Part shown: one piece after another, positions 51,535 through 61,050 of the stretch
Layout: each line of letters starts with the position of its first letter
Position numbering within the stretch: the stretch's first letter is position 1
Source of the DNA: Christensenella hongkongensis
Lineage (GTDB): Bacteria > Bacillota > Clostridia > Christensenellales > Christensenellaceae
DNA: 64,000 nt
Assembly: GCF_000981035.1 (NCBI RefSeq)
Contig: NZ_LAYJ01000102.1
Location: 1-64,000 of the forward strand
Direction of reading: 5' to 3'
Notes under the pieces: generated by a model
Database searches by the model: none
Told to the model about the DNA's origin: nothing
Seen by the model: the letters and a program-made list of their open reading frames with translations, nothing else
Program-made: the position numbers and the translations under genes

Positions 51535-51556
51535 GCGGAAGGAGAGGTAGGGAATT

Positions 51557-52552
51557 ATGTTTAAGAAAAATCCAAAAGAAAGCGTTCTGCTGATCGTATG
51601 TATCGGTGCGTTCATACTGATGTCCATCCTGTCTCCCAGGGATTTCCTGACGGCCACAAACCTGCAGTCCATGGCATTCCAGATTCCGGAGCTTGGCATC
51701 ATGGCGCTCGCCATGATGGTGGTGATCCTCACCGGGGGCATCAACCTCTCGCTGACCTACGTGGCGTCGCTGTCCGGCATTACCATGGCGCTTGTAATCA
51801 GCAATCTTTATTCATCCGGTGCAGATCCGGCGGTTTCGATTGTACTGGGGCTTGTGGCCGGTCTTGCAATGGTGCTTGGATGCGGGCTGTTAAATGGTTT
51901 TCTGGTCGCGCACCTTCACGTATCGCCAATCCTTGCGACGCTTGGAACGATGATGCTTTTTGAAGGGATTGGGCTCAATCTCACGGAAGGACGGGCGATC
52001 TCCGGATTCCCGGAAAGCTTCAGCGTAATCGGCAACGGTACGGTGGCGGGAATACCAATTTCACTGATTATTTTCATTGTGATTGCGATCGTCGCGTGGC
52101 TCGTTATGGAGCGCTCGCCCTGGGGCACAAAGCTGCACATGCTGGGGAGCAACGAAACGGCAGTCAGTTATTCCGGCGTCAACGTCAAAAAACAGCTGAT
52201 GCAGGTATATCTCTTAAGCGCGGTGTTTTGTTTCCTCGCAACGCTCGTTATGACGGCGCGCTACAATTCCATGAAGGTGGATTACGGCTCGTCATATCTG
52301 CTGCAGAGCATTCTTGCAGTGGTGCTTGGCGGGGCGAGCATTGCGGGCGGCTATGGAAAGGTGTTTGGCACGGTGGTGGCTGTATTCACGCTGCAAATTG
52401 TGTCGAGCGGGCTCAACATTTTCGGACTCAACCGGTTCTTTGTGGATATCGTGATGGGCTGCCTGCTGATCGCAGTGCTTGCGCTCAACTTCGTCTATTC
52501 CAAAGTACAGGATAAAAATATGCTGAAAAAGATCAAGGCAAACGAAGCATGA
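51557..52552 (+). CDS. Rhamnose-type ABC permease, second of two
   Basis: 331 residues, GGAGAGG about nine bases before the ATG. LTGGINLSLTYVASLSGI and VLGGASIAGGYGKVFGTVVAVF repeat the family pattern. It partners with the preceding permease, forming a heterodimeric channel as in rhamnose and autoinducer-2 importers. Confidence 0.9.
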   Translation: MFKKNPKESVLLIVCIGAFILMSILSPRDFLTATNLQSMAFQIPELGIMALAMMVVILTGGINLSLTYVASLSGITMALVISNLYSSGADPAVSIVLGLVAGLAMVLGCGLLNGFLVAHLHVSPILATLGTMMLFEGIGLNLTEGRAISGFPESFSVIGNGTVAGIPISLIIFIVIAIVAWLVMERSPWGTKLHMLGSNETAVSYSGVNVKKQLMQVYLLSAVFCFLATLVMTARYNSMKVDYGSSYLLQSILAVVLGGASIAGGYGKVFGTVVAVFTLQIVSSGLNIFGLNRFFVDIVMGCLLIAVLALNFVYSKVQDKNMLKKIKANEA

Positions 52553-52604
52553 AATTTGCGGGGAAAAACCCTGCAGAAAAAATAGATTCAGAGGAGGAAT
52601 CAAT

Positions 52605-53702
52605 ATGAAAAAAATAGTTGTATGGGCGTTATGCGTCATCATGGTGTTCTCTGTGGTACTCACCGGTTGCAGCGCCGAGCCGGCTGCTTCTTCAGCTCCT
52701 GCGGAGGCTTCGTCTTCACAGGCTTCTTCAGACGATGGCGGCGCGGCTGCTTCTTCGGACGGCGGCGCAAAAACAGACGGCTCCAAGGTGAAGGTAGTTA
52801 TCATGCCCAAGCTCGTTGGTATCCCTTACTTCAACGCGGCTGAAAAGGGCGCGAAGCAGTGTGCTGAGGATATGGGCTTTGAAGTGATTTACGCAGGGCC
52901 GACGGAAGCGGACGCAACGCAGCAGTTCAAAATGGTGGAAGACTACATCGCGCAGGGCGTAAACGCAATCTGCGTGGCGCCAAACGATCCGGCAGGCCTC
53001 ACTCCGGCGCTCAAAAAGGCAAAGGAAGCGGGCATTGCGGTTATTGACTGGGATACGGCTGCGGAAAAGGACGCGGTGGACTATTCCATCCATAACGCGG
53101 ACGACCAGGAGCTTGGCGAGCATATGTTCCAGAAGCTGTTCGAAGCAATCGGCAAGGACGAAGGAACCTACGCAATCCTCACAGGCGGCCTCGAGGCAGA
53201 AAACCTCAACACATGGATCAAGTACGGTATGGACTGGGCAGAGCAGAACTATCCCAACATGAAGCTCGTGACGGATAAAATCCCCACGAATGAAAAACAG
53301 CAGGAAGCTTATTCCAAAACGCTTGACCTGATGAAATCCTATCCTGACCTTGACGGTATCATGGGCATGAGCACGCCCACGGTTCCCGGCGCAGGGCAGG
53401 CCATCCAGGAGCTTGGCCTGCAGGATCAGGTTGCGCTTGTCGGCCACGCGATGCCTGCGGACGCAGCCGAATATATCAAAGACGGCTCTGCAGACTGCGG
53501 CGTTCTGTGGGATATCTATAACCTTGGCTACCTCACGGCTTATGTCGGCTATATGGCGGCAACCGGCGGCGAGATCAAGGACGGCGTAGACGTTCCAAAT
53601 GTCGGCGCGCTCCAGCTCAAGGAAGATGGCAAGACGATCATCTTAGGGCCTCCGCTTGATATCACAAAGGAAAACGTAGACGAACTCTCCAGCAAATTCT
53701 AA
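52605..53702 (+). CDS. Rhamnose/AI-2-type sugar-binding lipoprotein (RhaS-like)
   Basis: 365 residues, ATG after GAGGAGG. The signal peptide ends in a lipobox (VLTGC), then an Ala/Ser-rich linker with many repeated Ser-Ser pairs. The binding domain has MPKLVGIPYFNAAEKGAKQCAEDMGFEVIYAGPTEADATQQ, which resembles the RhaS/LsrB group, and VIDWDTAAEKDA and GHAMPADAAEYIKDG. The PYF and DxD regions would hold the sugar. It delivers substrate to the permeases just upstream. Confidence 0.87.
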   Translation: MKKIVVWALCVIMVFSVVLTGCSAEPAASSAPAEASSSQASSDDGGAAASSDGGAKTDGSKVKVVIMPKLVGIPYFNAAEKGAKQCAEDMGFEVIYAGPTEADATQQFKMVEDYIAQGVNAICVAPNDPAGLTPALKKAKEAGIAVIDWDTAAEKDAVDYSIHNADDQELGEHMFQKLFEAIGKDEGTYAILTGGLEAENLNTWIKYGMDWAEQNYPNMKLVTDKIPTNEKQQEAYSKTLDLMKSYPDLDGIMGMSTPTVPGAGQAIQELGLQDQVALVGHAMPADAAEYIKDGSADCGVLWDIYNLGYLTAYVGYMAATGGEIKDGVDVPNVGALQLKEDGKTIILGPPLDITKENVDELSSKF

Positions 53703-53787
53703 CGGCAGAAAAATGAAATGAGTGGTTGCGGGCGGGCTGCGGTCCCGCCCGAATCACTGTATGGGTGAAAATCCCCGCAGGTTTGAA

Positions 53788-54816
53788 ATGGAAAACAAAA
53801 AGAAAATCAATATACTGGATGTTGCGAGCCACGCGGGAGTATCAAAAACGACCGTATCGCGGGTGATGAACAACAACGGATATGTCGCGCAGCGTACGCG
53901 GGAAAAGGTAAACAGGGCGATCAGCGAGCTCAATTACGCGCCCAGCGCATTTGCGCAAAACATACGGACAGGCAAATCAAAGACGATTGCAATGATGATC
54001 CCGGACACGTCAAACACCTTCTACATGGAAATTTTCAAGGCGGTGGAGGATATTGCGCTCAAAAACGGCTATATGGTCATATTGTGCAATACCAGAAGAT
54101 CGTTTGAAACGGAAGTAAAGTATGCGGATAAACTCATGAAACGCAATATTGACGGCCTTTTGTATTTTACACAGCAAAGGACGCCAAAAAACGAAGCGTT
54201 TTTCAGGGAGCTTTCAAAAAAAGTACCATTGGTTTTTATGGACTATGCGTTTGCGGATGTGGAAGACATCTGCTGCGTTGCGATGGAGTGCAAAAGCTGC
54301 TCGATGGACGCGGTAAAACTGCTCTACGATAAGGGAAAACGCAACATTGCCTATATCAACCTTCCGGACGCCAACAACGTAACGCTCAACCGCTGCGAGG
54401 GATATAAGCAGGGCCTGCGGAATTTAGGGCTCTCCTGCCGTCCCGGGCTTGTGATTCTGCCAAAGGAGAGCAAAACGCGCACCATGGTGGAGATCGGTTA
54501 CGGCGCTGCAAAAAAGCTGATCACGGAAAACAGCGACGTTGACGCTGTGATGACCGCGTCCGACCAGCTTGCCATCGGCGTAATCAAATATCTAAAGGCA
54601 GCAAAAATAAGGATTCCGGACGACGTCAGCGTATTGGGCTTTGACGATACCGTCATGTGCGAAATTGTAAACCCGCCGCTTACGACGATTCGCCAGCCAA
54701 TCCGGAAAATGGGCAACGAAGCGGCAAAGCTCCTGATCAAAATGATTACGGAAGAACAGATATCGCAGATCAAGATCATTTACAATGGTTCTGTCATAGA
54801 GCGGCAGAGCACTTAA
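53788..54816 (+). CDS. LacI-family transcriptional regulator
   Basis: 342 residues from the ATG at 53788, the normal LacI length; earlier starts at 53722 or 53761 would add residues in front of the HTH. NILDVASHAGVSKTTVSRVMNNNGYVAQRTREKVNRAI is the DNA-binding headpiece with hinge helix. The ligand domain ends with GFDDTVMCEIVNPPLTTIRQPIRKMGNEAAKLLI. It probably represses the operon by binding the GAACGTTC sites at 45724 and 46045. The effector is likely the imported sugar or its phosphate. Confidence 0.88.
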   Translation: MENKKKINILDVASHAGVSKTTVSRVMNNNGYVAQRTREKVNRAISELNYAPSAFAQNIRTGKSKTIAMMIPDTSNTFYMEIFKAVEDIALKNGYMVILCNTRRSFETEVKYADKLMKRNIDGLLYFTQQRTPKNEAFFRELSKKVPLVFMDYAFADVEDICCVAMECKSCSMDAVKLLYDKGKRNIAYINLPDANNVTLNRCEGYKQGLRNLGLSCRPGLVILPKESKTRTMVEIGYGAAKKLITENSDVDAVMTASDQLAIGVIKYLKAAKIRIPDDVSVLGFDDTVMCEIVNPPLTTIRQPIRKMGNEAAKLLIKMITEEQISQIKIIYNGSVIERQST

Positions 54817-54843
54817 TACTTACAGGAAAAGGGAGATATAGTC

Positions 54844-55827
54844 ATGAAATACAGTGCAATTATCGGATCGCTTGGGCAGACGAGCGACCGTTTTATGAAG
54901 TGCGGTTATAAGGATCCGCAGGTGGATAACGTCGAGTTTCCGGACGTAATCGGCACGCTCGCGAAAACAGGCGTATTGCAGGGCGCGGATTTATACCAGG
55001 CTCCTACGGGGCCGCTTTCGGATCCGGACACGGTCAATGAGATCCTGACAAAAAACAGCTTTACGGCGTCCTCCGTACTGCCCCAGGTGTTTGGAGACAG
55101 GCAGTGGCAATGGGGCTCCATCACAGCCGCCGACGCGCATACGCGTAAAAAAGCAATGGAGCTGATGCGGCAGAATATCGATTTCAACGCGAAGCTTGTC
55201 GGCAGCCCGAGCGTAAACCTTTGGCTGGGGCAGGACGGTTTTGATTATCCGCTGCAGACAAACTACGGTAAGCAGTACGATTACCTGATAAAAAGTGTGA
55301 GGGAGCTTGCGGACTACAACCCGAACATCAGGCTGACGCTTGAGGGAAAGATCAGGGAACCGCGTAACAGGTGCCTTGTCGATACGACGCTTACCGCGCT
55401 TCTTATGTGCATGGAGATAGACCGCGATAACGTTGGCGTGGCAATCGATACGGGCCACGTATTTTACGCACAGCAGAATGTGGCGCAGAATATCGAAGTC
55501 GCGGCGCGCTACGGAAAGCTTTTCATGATGCACGTAAACGACAACTACAACCTGTGGGACGACGACATGATCGCCGGATCGCTGCGGTATATGGAATATA
55601 TCGAAATGTTTTACGCACTCAAAAAAGTCAAATACGACGGCTTTATGTCCATCGATATTTTCCCATACAGGGAGGACCAGTACGAAAGTACGCGGGAAAG
55701 CGTGCTCACCATGCAAAAGTTTGATGAAGCGGTGGACCTCATTGGGTTTGACAGGCTTGCGGAGCTGATCGAGGAGGGAAATCCGAATAAAACGGTGAAA
55801 GCGGTACGCGAAGCAATTTTTAAGTAA
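54844..55827 (+). CDS. TIM-barrel sugar isomerase/epimerase-like protein
   Basis: 327 residues after AAAAGGGAGA. A barrel of the PF01261 type: NVEFPDVIGTL, LTLEGKIREPRNRCLVDTT, VGVAIDTGHVFYAQQNVAQNIEVAARYG and FMMHVNDNYNLWDDDMIAGS give the metal-site Glu, Asp and His. GFMSIDIFPYREDQYEST follows. Together with 47757 it gives two such enzymes in the operon, which suggests a sugar acid or rare sugar pathway rather than simple rhamnose isomerisation. Confidence 0.78.
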   Translation: MKYSAIIGSLGQTSDRFMKCGYKDPQVDNVEFPDVIGTLAKTGVLQGADLYQAPTGPLSDPDTVNEILTKNSFTASSVLPQVFGDRQWQWGSITAADAHTRKKAMELMRQNIDFNAKLVGSPSVNLWLGQDGFDYPLQTNYGKQYDYLIKSVRELADYNPNIRLTLEGKIREPRNRCLVDTTLTALLMCMEIDRDNVGVAIDTGHVFYAQQNVAQNIEVAARYGKLFMMHVNDNYNLWDDDMIAGSLRYMEYIEMFYALKKVKYDGFMSIDIFPYREDQYESTRESVLTMQKFDEAVDLIGFDRLAELIEEGNPNKTVKAVREAIFK

Positions 55828-55837
55828 GGGGACGGAT

Positions 55838-56878
55838 ATGAAAGCTTGCATTTATCATGGAATTGAACAACTTGCGGTGGAAGAAAGGGAACGCCCCGTC
55901 CTGCCGCAGGGCGGAGCGGTGGCAAAGATACTGAGGGCGTCGGTGTGCGGCACAGACCTGCGGGCGTACCGCTCCGGCAGCGATAAAATCGAGGACGGCA
56001 GGATTATCGGACATGAGGCATGTTATCTTCTGGAGGATATTTCGCCTGAAATAAAAGGATACGAAAAGGAGGAACGCGTGATTGTCGCGCCCGCAGTCGG
56101 CTGCGGCGAGTGCCGCCAGTGCAAAAAAGGCAAGACAAATATGTGCGATACGCTAAAGACCATTGGTTTTGAATGGGACGGCACGTTCGCGCAGTATTGC
56201 GCGATCCCTGCGCAGGCGTTTCGCATGGGCAATGTAATCCGTGTGCCGGAGCATGTTTCGGACGTACAGGCGTGCCTTGCGGAGCCGGTGGCGTGCGCCA
56301 TCAACGCGCAAAGCTATCTTACCATTGGCAAGGGAGATGCTGTCCTCGTGTTTGGCGCGGGCTACCTTGGCTGCATCCATGCGGAGCTTGCCTTCCTGAG
56401 CGGGGCAAAACAGGTGATTATTGCGGAGATTTCCGCAAAGCGCAGGCAGCAGGCGCAAAAGGACGTAAAAGGCGTTGTTACGGTGGATTCGTCCGCGCCG
56501 GATTTTAAGGAACAGATCGGAAAAGTTACAAATGGCAGTGGCGTAGACGTTGTGATCACAGCCTGCCCGGCGGGAATTACTCACAAAACAGGGCTGGAGC
56601 TTTTGAATAAGCTTGGCAGGATGAGCCTGTTTGGAGGGCTTGCGGGCGATGGGCACGGATTTTTGGACAGCAACCTGATCCACTATAAGGAGGCGGCGGT
56701 TTACGGCGTACACGCATCCAGCGCAGAGCACAATAAACAAGCGCTTGACCTGATCGCAACAGGCAAGCTGGACGTAACAAAATACGCGCAGGAATACCCA
56801 ATGGAACATATTGGGCAGGCAATGAAAGACCTGATTGCAGAGGATGTGGTAAAAGCGGTTCTTAGCTGTGAAAAGTAA
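55838..56878 (+). CDS. Zinc-dependent medium-chain alcohol/polyol dehydrogenase
   Basis: 346 residues. Catalytic zinc ligands: Cys in VCGTDLRAY and GHE in IIGHEACYLLED. The structural zinc loop is CGECRQCKKGKTNMC. The nucleotide fold is LVFGAGYLGCIHAELA. This is the sorbitol/threonine dehydrogenase group; it oxidises a secondary alcohol of a sugar or polyol with NAD(P). Last gene of the operon, before a terminator. Confidence 0.88.
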   Translation: MKACIYHGIEQLAVEERERPVLPQGGAVAKILRASVCGTDLRAYRSGSDKIEDGRIIGHEACYLLEDISPEIKGYEKEERVIVAPAVGCGECRQCKKGKTNMCDTLKTIGFEWDGTFAQYCAIPAQAFRMGNVIRVPEHVSDVQACLAEPVACAINAQSYLTIGKGDAVLVFGAGYLGCIHAELAFLSGAKQVIIAEISAKRRQQAQKDVKGVVTVDSSAPDFKEQIGKVTNGSGVDVVITACPAGITHKTGLELLNKLGRMSLFGGLAGDGHGFLDSNLIHYKEAAVYGVHASSAEHNKQALDLIATGKLDVTKYAQEYPMEHIGQAMKDLIAEDVVKAVLSCEK

Positions 56879-56911
56879 ATAAAATCGTTTGAATTGATTT
56901 CCCTACTGAAA

Positions 56912-56953
56912 AAGGGGCTGCTCCCCGGATGATTTTATAGCAGCTCCTTTTTT
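56912..56953 (+). terminator. Terminator of the first deoxysugar operon
   Basis: GGGGCTGCT pairs with AGCAGCTCC (one G-U) and is followed by TTTTTT. Confidence 0.8.
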
Positions 56954-57081
56954 ATGTGATATCGTGCATGCTTACGAGCCAGCCGCAATCCAGGGCAACA
57001 GGCGCGGTCCGCAAAAGCCGACTGTACCCGCGCGAAATGGACAAGGGCGATAAGCGGCTGCTGGGCACAACCCCATAACAG

Positions 57082-57519
57082 CTATCCGCATTTCCTGCAT
57101 GCGCGCGATTTCCCGGATTCTTCGGCGCTGCCCTCAAGGATTGTTTTTGATTTGGCAAGGGAGCTGCAGTCAGGCGTAGTATGGTAAACTTTTCCGTTTG
57201 GCGTCCAGTAAACGGTCTGCGTACGCGGACTGACCGTCTCTTCCGGACTCGCGGTCTTATCGGTTGCAGGCGCGGATGCAAGGGGATCCTCCGCCATATT
57301 GTCTTGCGTTTCCTGCATTTGTGGGGATACCGTTGACGTGGGCAGGGGTGTGGGCGAAGCGGCTTCCGGGGCCGGCGTATCTGCGGGCGTTGCCTTTGGA
57401 GTAACCGTTATGGCGGGAGCATGGGAAATGGACGGTTCAAAAGCCTCCCTTTCCGCACCGCAGGCTGCAAGCGGTACGATGAGTATAACAGATAATAACA
57501 GGGCAATCATTTTTTTCAT
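57082..57519 (-). CDS. Lipoprotein with C-terminal HxxxC-CxxC tail
   Basis: 145 residues from the MKKMIALLL start at 57519. A lipobox (PLAAC) is followed by a long Pro/Thr/Ser-rich linker. The C-terminal ~35 residues VYWTPNGKVYHTTPDCSSLAKSK ... SRACRKCG form a small His/Cys motif found at the end of many secreted Firmicutes proteins and nucleases, probably metal binding. The function is unknown. It is transcribed alone. Confidence 0.75.
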   Translation of the reverse strand: MKKMIALLLSVILIVPLAACGAEREAFEPSISHAPAITVTPKATPADTPAPEAASPTPLPTSTVSPQMQETQDNMAEDPLASAPATDKTASPEETVSPRTQTVYWTPNGKVYHTTPDCSSLAKSKTILEGSAEESGKSRACRKCG

Positions 57520-57713
57520 ATCGGGACTTCCTTTGGAAGATTTTACAGGGATGTGCCCCCTGCCTGTTATCATAGCACCTTTCACAGCCCGGTTCCACTG
57601 CCCGGCAGTGATTGGATGGAAGAAAAAACATGTCGTGACAAAATGAAATGGGATTTCAGTGTTTAAAAAGTGCGCTCCTGTTTAAAATTAAGTTACCAAG
57701 GAGGTGCGTTATT

Positions 57714-57875
57714 ATGGCAGTAGAAAAAACAGATCCGGGCGAATTTGTGGACGAGGAAGCGGTTGTTCTCACAAATCCGGCAGATGAGGAAGAATTTGAC
57801 AATGGAGTATCCGCATCCTTTATCCGTTTTGACGATATGGATGAAGATAAACCGGAAGCTTCAAAAGAAAAATAA
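57714..57875 (+). CDS. Short acidic protein, unknown
   Basis: 53 residues from the ATG at 57714, which follows AAGGAGGTG. Very rich in Asp and Glu (EFVDEEAVVL, ADEEEFDNG, FDDMDEDKPE), with no Cys and no hydrophobic helix. The strong ribosome site argues for real translation. No family recognised. Confidence 0.55.
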   Translation: MAVEKTDPGEFVDEEAVVLTNPADEEEFDNGVSASFIRFDDMDEDKPEASKEK

Positions 57876-57896
57876 GGCGGAAGCATAAGCCGCCCG

Positions 57897-58802
57897 TCAG
57901 GGAAATGATGAACCGTCCGTTCGGGCGGTTTTTTCTTTTTGCTTTACAAGGCCGATAAAAGCCTGAAGAGGCTGTGTCAGGTATTTGTCCCTGTGGTAAA
58001 CGATGTAATTGGTGTTCTCAAGTGAAAATCCCTCGATACAAAGCTGCGTCAGGGTTCCCGCCGCAAGTTCGTTTTTTATCAGGATTTCCGGCAGGATGCT
58101 GACGCCAAGCCCGTTTTTTGCCGCTTCGATCAACGCCTGCGAGTTGACGCTTGTCCATGCGCCCTCCGCGGATAAATGCTTGAGAAGCAGCACGCTGTCA
58201 AAAGCGTCGCGTATGGCGCTGCCCTTTTCCCGCAGCAGGAGCGGCTCGCGCACAAGCGCGTCGATGGGGACAGGGCCTTTTTTTGCAAGCGGATAGGAAG
58301 GCGAGCAGACGACAGTAAGCGTAAAAGAGGAAAAAGGGAATTTTACGAGCTGTTTATGCGGAATCACGCCCTCCACAAGCGCCGCGTCGATTTCATTGTC
58401 CATCAAACGTTTCTGGATGTTCCGGGCGCTGTCTACCTCCACCCGCACGGGTGCGCTGCAAAGGCCTGCGAATTCACGCAGCAGCGAGGGGAGCAGAAAG
58501 TTTGCAATGGTAATGGACGAGCCGAGGCGTATGGGCGCGGGATGCGCTGCGCCACACGCATCCGATGTGAGGTCACCGTAAAGCTCCAATATGCGGGTAG
58601 CCTTATCGAGAAACGTTTTTCCGGCTTCCGTCAGGTATATCCGGCGCGCGATCCGGTCAAACAGCACGCAGCCGGTTTCCGCCTCAAGGCTGCTGATCAT
58701 GTGCGATACGGCAGGCTGCGTCATGTAAAGGCTCTTTGCCGCGCCGGTAAAGCTGAGCTCCCTGCATACGGCCTGAAAGACCTGCAGCTGGCGTATGTTC
58801 AT
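57897..58802 (-). CDS. LysR-family regulator of the chromate transporter pair
   Basis: 301 residues from the ATG at 58802 (MNIRQLQVFQAV). The N-terminal HTH is RELSFTGAAKSLYMTQPAVSHMISSLEAETGC, and the substrate domain includes AHPAPIRLGSSITIANFLLPSLL. It is divergent from the chromate transporter genes and should bind the 112-base gap, which contains TGATATCA (58834-58841) and an extended -10 TGA-TATAAT (58879-58887). Confidence 0.9.
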   Translation of the reverse strand: MNIRQLQVFQAVCRELSFTGAAKSLYMTQPAVSHMISSLEAETGCVLFDRIARRIYLTEAGKTFLDKATRILELYGDLTSDACGAAHPAPIRLGSSITIANFLLPSLLREFAGLCSAPVRVEVDSARNIQKRLMDNEIDAALVEGVIPHKQLVKFPFSSFTLTVVCSPSYPLAKKGPVPIDALVREPLLLREKGSAIRDAFDSVLLLKHLSAEGAWTSVNSQALIEAAKNGLGVSILPEILIKNELAAGTLTQLCIEGFSLENTNYIVYHRDKYLTQPLQAFIGLVKQKEKTARTDGSSFP

Positions 58803-58914
58803 ATGGTTGCGCTCCAATCCATTACTAAATAATCATGATATCAATAAAATAATAACATTTCATTGATCGATCTGCAACTGATATAATAAATGTATCAAAA
58901 GGGGGCTGTTGCAG

Positions 58915-59499
58915 GTGGAAGAAGGAAAAAAGGTATCGTGGCTGTGGCTGTTTGGAATTAATTTTGTCATCAGCGCATTCACGTTTGGCGGCGGATATGT
59001 GGTTATTCCCATGATCCGCAAATATTATGTGGAAAAAAAGCACGTGTTCGGAGAAAAAGAGCTGATGAACCTCGCGGCGATTGCGCAGTCCTCTCCCGGG
59101 GCGATTGCAATCAATCTGTCCGCGCTCGCGGGCTATAAAGCGGCAAAGCTTCCGGGCGCTGTCATCAGCTGTGTTGCGGCGGTTGTTCCTCCGCTTATCA
59201 TTTTGTCGGTCATCTCTTCGTTTTATACGGTATTTCGGGATAACTGGGTGGTCGCCGCCGCGCTTAAGGGAATGGAAGCCGGCGTGTGTGCGCTGATCGT
59301 GGATGTGGTGTGGGACATGAGCAAGGCGGTATTCGGGGAAAAGCAACCGCTCCTGTGGATATTGCTGCCCGCTTCGTTTGTGCTTGTGTTCTTCTTCCAG
59401 GCGAATGTGATGCTTGTGATCATAGGGGGCGCTGCGCTGTGCTTTATAACCGGATGGCTGAATAAAAAGAGGGAGGCGCGCCATGGGCACTCTGGTTAA
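58915..59499 (+). CDS. Chromate transporter family, first half
   Basis: 194 residues from the GTG at 58915; a TTG at 58909 lies too close to the GGGGG site. Half-size ChrA (PF02417): NFVISAFTFGGGYVVIPMIRKYYVEKKHVF, AQSSPGAIAINLSALAGYK and GMEAGVCALIVDVVWDM are the family motifs. It has five to six membrane helices. Short ChrA proteins work in pairs of opposite topology; the second half overlaps by 17 bases. The natural substrate may be an anion other than chromate. Confidence 0.88.
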   Translation: MEEGKKVSWLWLFGINFVISAFTFGGGYVVIPMIRKYYVEKKHVFGEKELMNLAAIAQSSPGAIAINLSALAGYKAAKLPGAVISCVAAVVPPLIILSVISSFYTVFRDNWVVAAALKGMEAGVCALIVDVVWDMSKAVFGEKQPLLWILLPASFVLVFFFQANVMLVIIGGAALCFITGWLNKKREARHGHSG

Positions 59500-60055
59500 C
59501 CTGTTGGTAAACTTCCTGCAAATCGGGTTATTCAGCATTGGAGGCGGATATGCGACGATTCCGCTCATCCAGGAAGCGGTTGTAAATACCCAGAACTGGC
59601 TGAGCTTCCAGGAATTTACGGATATCATTACCATATCGCAAATGACGCCCGGGCCGATTGCAGTCAATACCTCCACGTTCGTCGGGATACGGATCGCAGG
59701 TATTCCGGGCGCGCTTGTCGCAACCTTTGGATGTGTGATTTCAGGCTTTGTCATCTCCATCCTGCTGTTTTGCATTTTTGAAAAATACAAAAATACGAAT
59801 GGGGTTATGAGCGTGCTGGGCGGCCTTCGAGCCGTATCGGTGGGGCTGATTGCCGCGTCCGCAGGAACGATTTTGCTGATTGCGCTTTGCGGCACGTCGG
59901 ATCTCTTTTCAGGCGCGGCGCAGATAAATGCAGCCGCCCTTATGCTGTTTGGCGCGGCGCTCTTTATCCTCAGGAAATTCAAGTGGAATCCAATGCTTGT
60001 CATGGTGCTGTGCGGCGCTGCGGGCGTTGTGATTTACGGTTTTTTCAGGCTGTAA
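59483..60055 (+). CDS. Chromate transporter family, second half
   Basis: 190 residues after GAGGCG, overlapping the first half by 17 bases. NFLQIGLFSIGGGYATIPLIQEAVVNTQNWL, ISQMTPGPIAVNTSTFVGIRIAG and GLRAVSVGLIAASAGTILLI match the other half motif for motif, as expected for a duplicated transporter split into two chains. Confidence 0.88.
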   Translation: MGTLVNLLVNFLQIGLFSIGGGYATIPLIQEAVVNTQNWLSFQEFTDIITISQMTPGPIAVNTSTFVGIRIAGIPGALVATFGCVISGFVISILLFCIFEKYKNTNGVMSVLGGLRAVSVGLIAASAGTILLIALCGTSDLFSGAAQINAAALMLFGAALFILRKFKWNPMLVMVLCGAAGVVIYGFFRL

Positions 60056-60137
60056 CGGTATGATCACGAAAACAACTGAATAAACCGGCCTTCCCGGGTT
60101 ATCATTAATGTAAATACGTTTTACCAGGGAGTAAATT

Positions 60138-60845
60138 ATGCTGAGATACATTGACCATACAAAAATGGGACGGGGGATCCATGGCTGGCTGGACAGCCAT
60201 TTCCACTTTTCCTTTGCGGAATATTACAATCCTCAAAATATCCAGTTTGGAGTACTGCGCGTGGTAAACGACGACATGGTACAGCCGGGCACGGGCTTCG
60301 ACACGCATCCGCACCAAAACATGGAAATTCTTTCTTATGTGGTGCAGGGAGAGCTGACGCACGCGGACAACATGGGAAACGAGCAAACGCTCACACGCGG
60401 ACAGGTGCAGTACATGAGCGCAGGTACGGGCGTACTGCACAGCGAATACAATATGGGAAAAGACCTGCTGCGTTTCCTGCAAATCTGGATTCTGCCGGAC
60501 GCCTCCGGGTACCAGCCAAACTACGGAGATTACCGCTTTAAGCTTGAGGACAGGGAAAACAGGTGGCTGCCAATCGCCACGGGCACTGACAACGGGGGCT
60601 CCAAAGCGCCAATCCGCATCCATGCGGATATCAACGCCTATGCGTCTATCTTAGGGGCGGGAAAAAGCCTTGCGTTTATGACAGGGGAAGACCGCCAGGC
60701 ATACCTTGTCGTAGTGGAAGGCGAAGCGGAAATCGAGGGAATCCGCCTGGGAGAACGCGACGCGCTCGAAATCACCGGGCAGGACGTCACGATAAAGGCG
60801 CTCAGGGATACGCATATGGTCGTCATCGAAATGGCGAAAGCCTGA
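60138..60845 (+). CDS. Pirin family protein
   Basis: 235 residues. Cupin motifs: HFSFAEYYNPQNIQFG, GFDTHPHQNMEILSYVVQGELTHADNMGNEQTLTRGQVQYMSAGTGVLHSEYN (metal His and Glu). Bacterial pirins are metal-dependent, some with quercetinase activity, others modulating metabolic enzymes. It stands alone between the chromate pair and the terminator at 60892. The cellular role is not predictable. Confidence 0.9.
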   Translation: MLRYIDHTKMGRGIHGWLDSHFHFSFAEYYNPQNIQFGVLRVVNDDMVQPGTGFDTHPHQNMEILSYVVQGELTHADNMGNEQTLTRGQVQYMSAGTGVLHSEYNMGKDLLRFLQIWILPDASGYQPNYGDYRFKLEDRENRWLPIATGTDNGGSKAPIRIHADINAYASILGAGKSLAFMTGEDRQAYLVVVEGEAEIEGIRLGERDALEITGQDVTIKALRDTHMVVIEMAKA

Positions 60846-60891
60846 TAAAACAAAGTAAAAAGACCGACAGAAATAAAATTGTCAACAATGT

Positions 60892-60935
60892 AAAGTAAGG
60901 ACGTATATTTTTTAAAATAGCGTCCTTACTTTTTT
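60892..60935 (+). terminator. Terminator after the pirin gene
   Basis: AAAGTAAGGACG pairs with CGTCCTTACTTT and ends in TTTTTT. Confidence 0.9.
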
Positions 60936-61050
60936 GTATAAATCCGTTATAATAAAGAAAAAGAGCAATTACAACATGCGAAACTTACACACCATTTCAG
61001 ACAGTTATTACAGCAAAAACAGTTAAAAACAGAAAAAGGCGGGGAAGCAA

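Noticed and set aside
58909-60055. Frameshifted single ChrA gene
   Set aside because: The two halves each have full half-domain motifs and their own start; split ChrA pairs are a normal arrangement.
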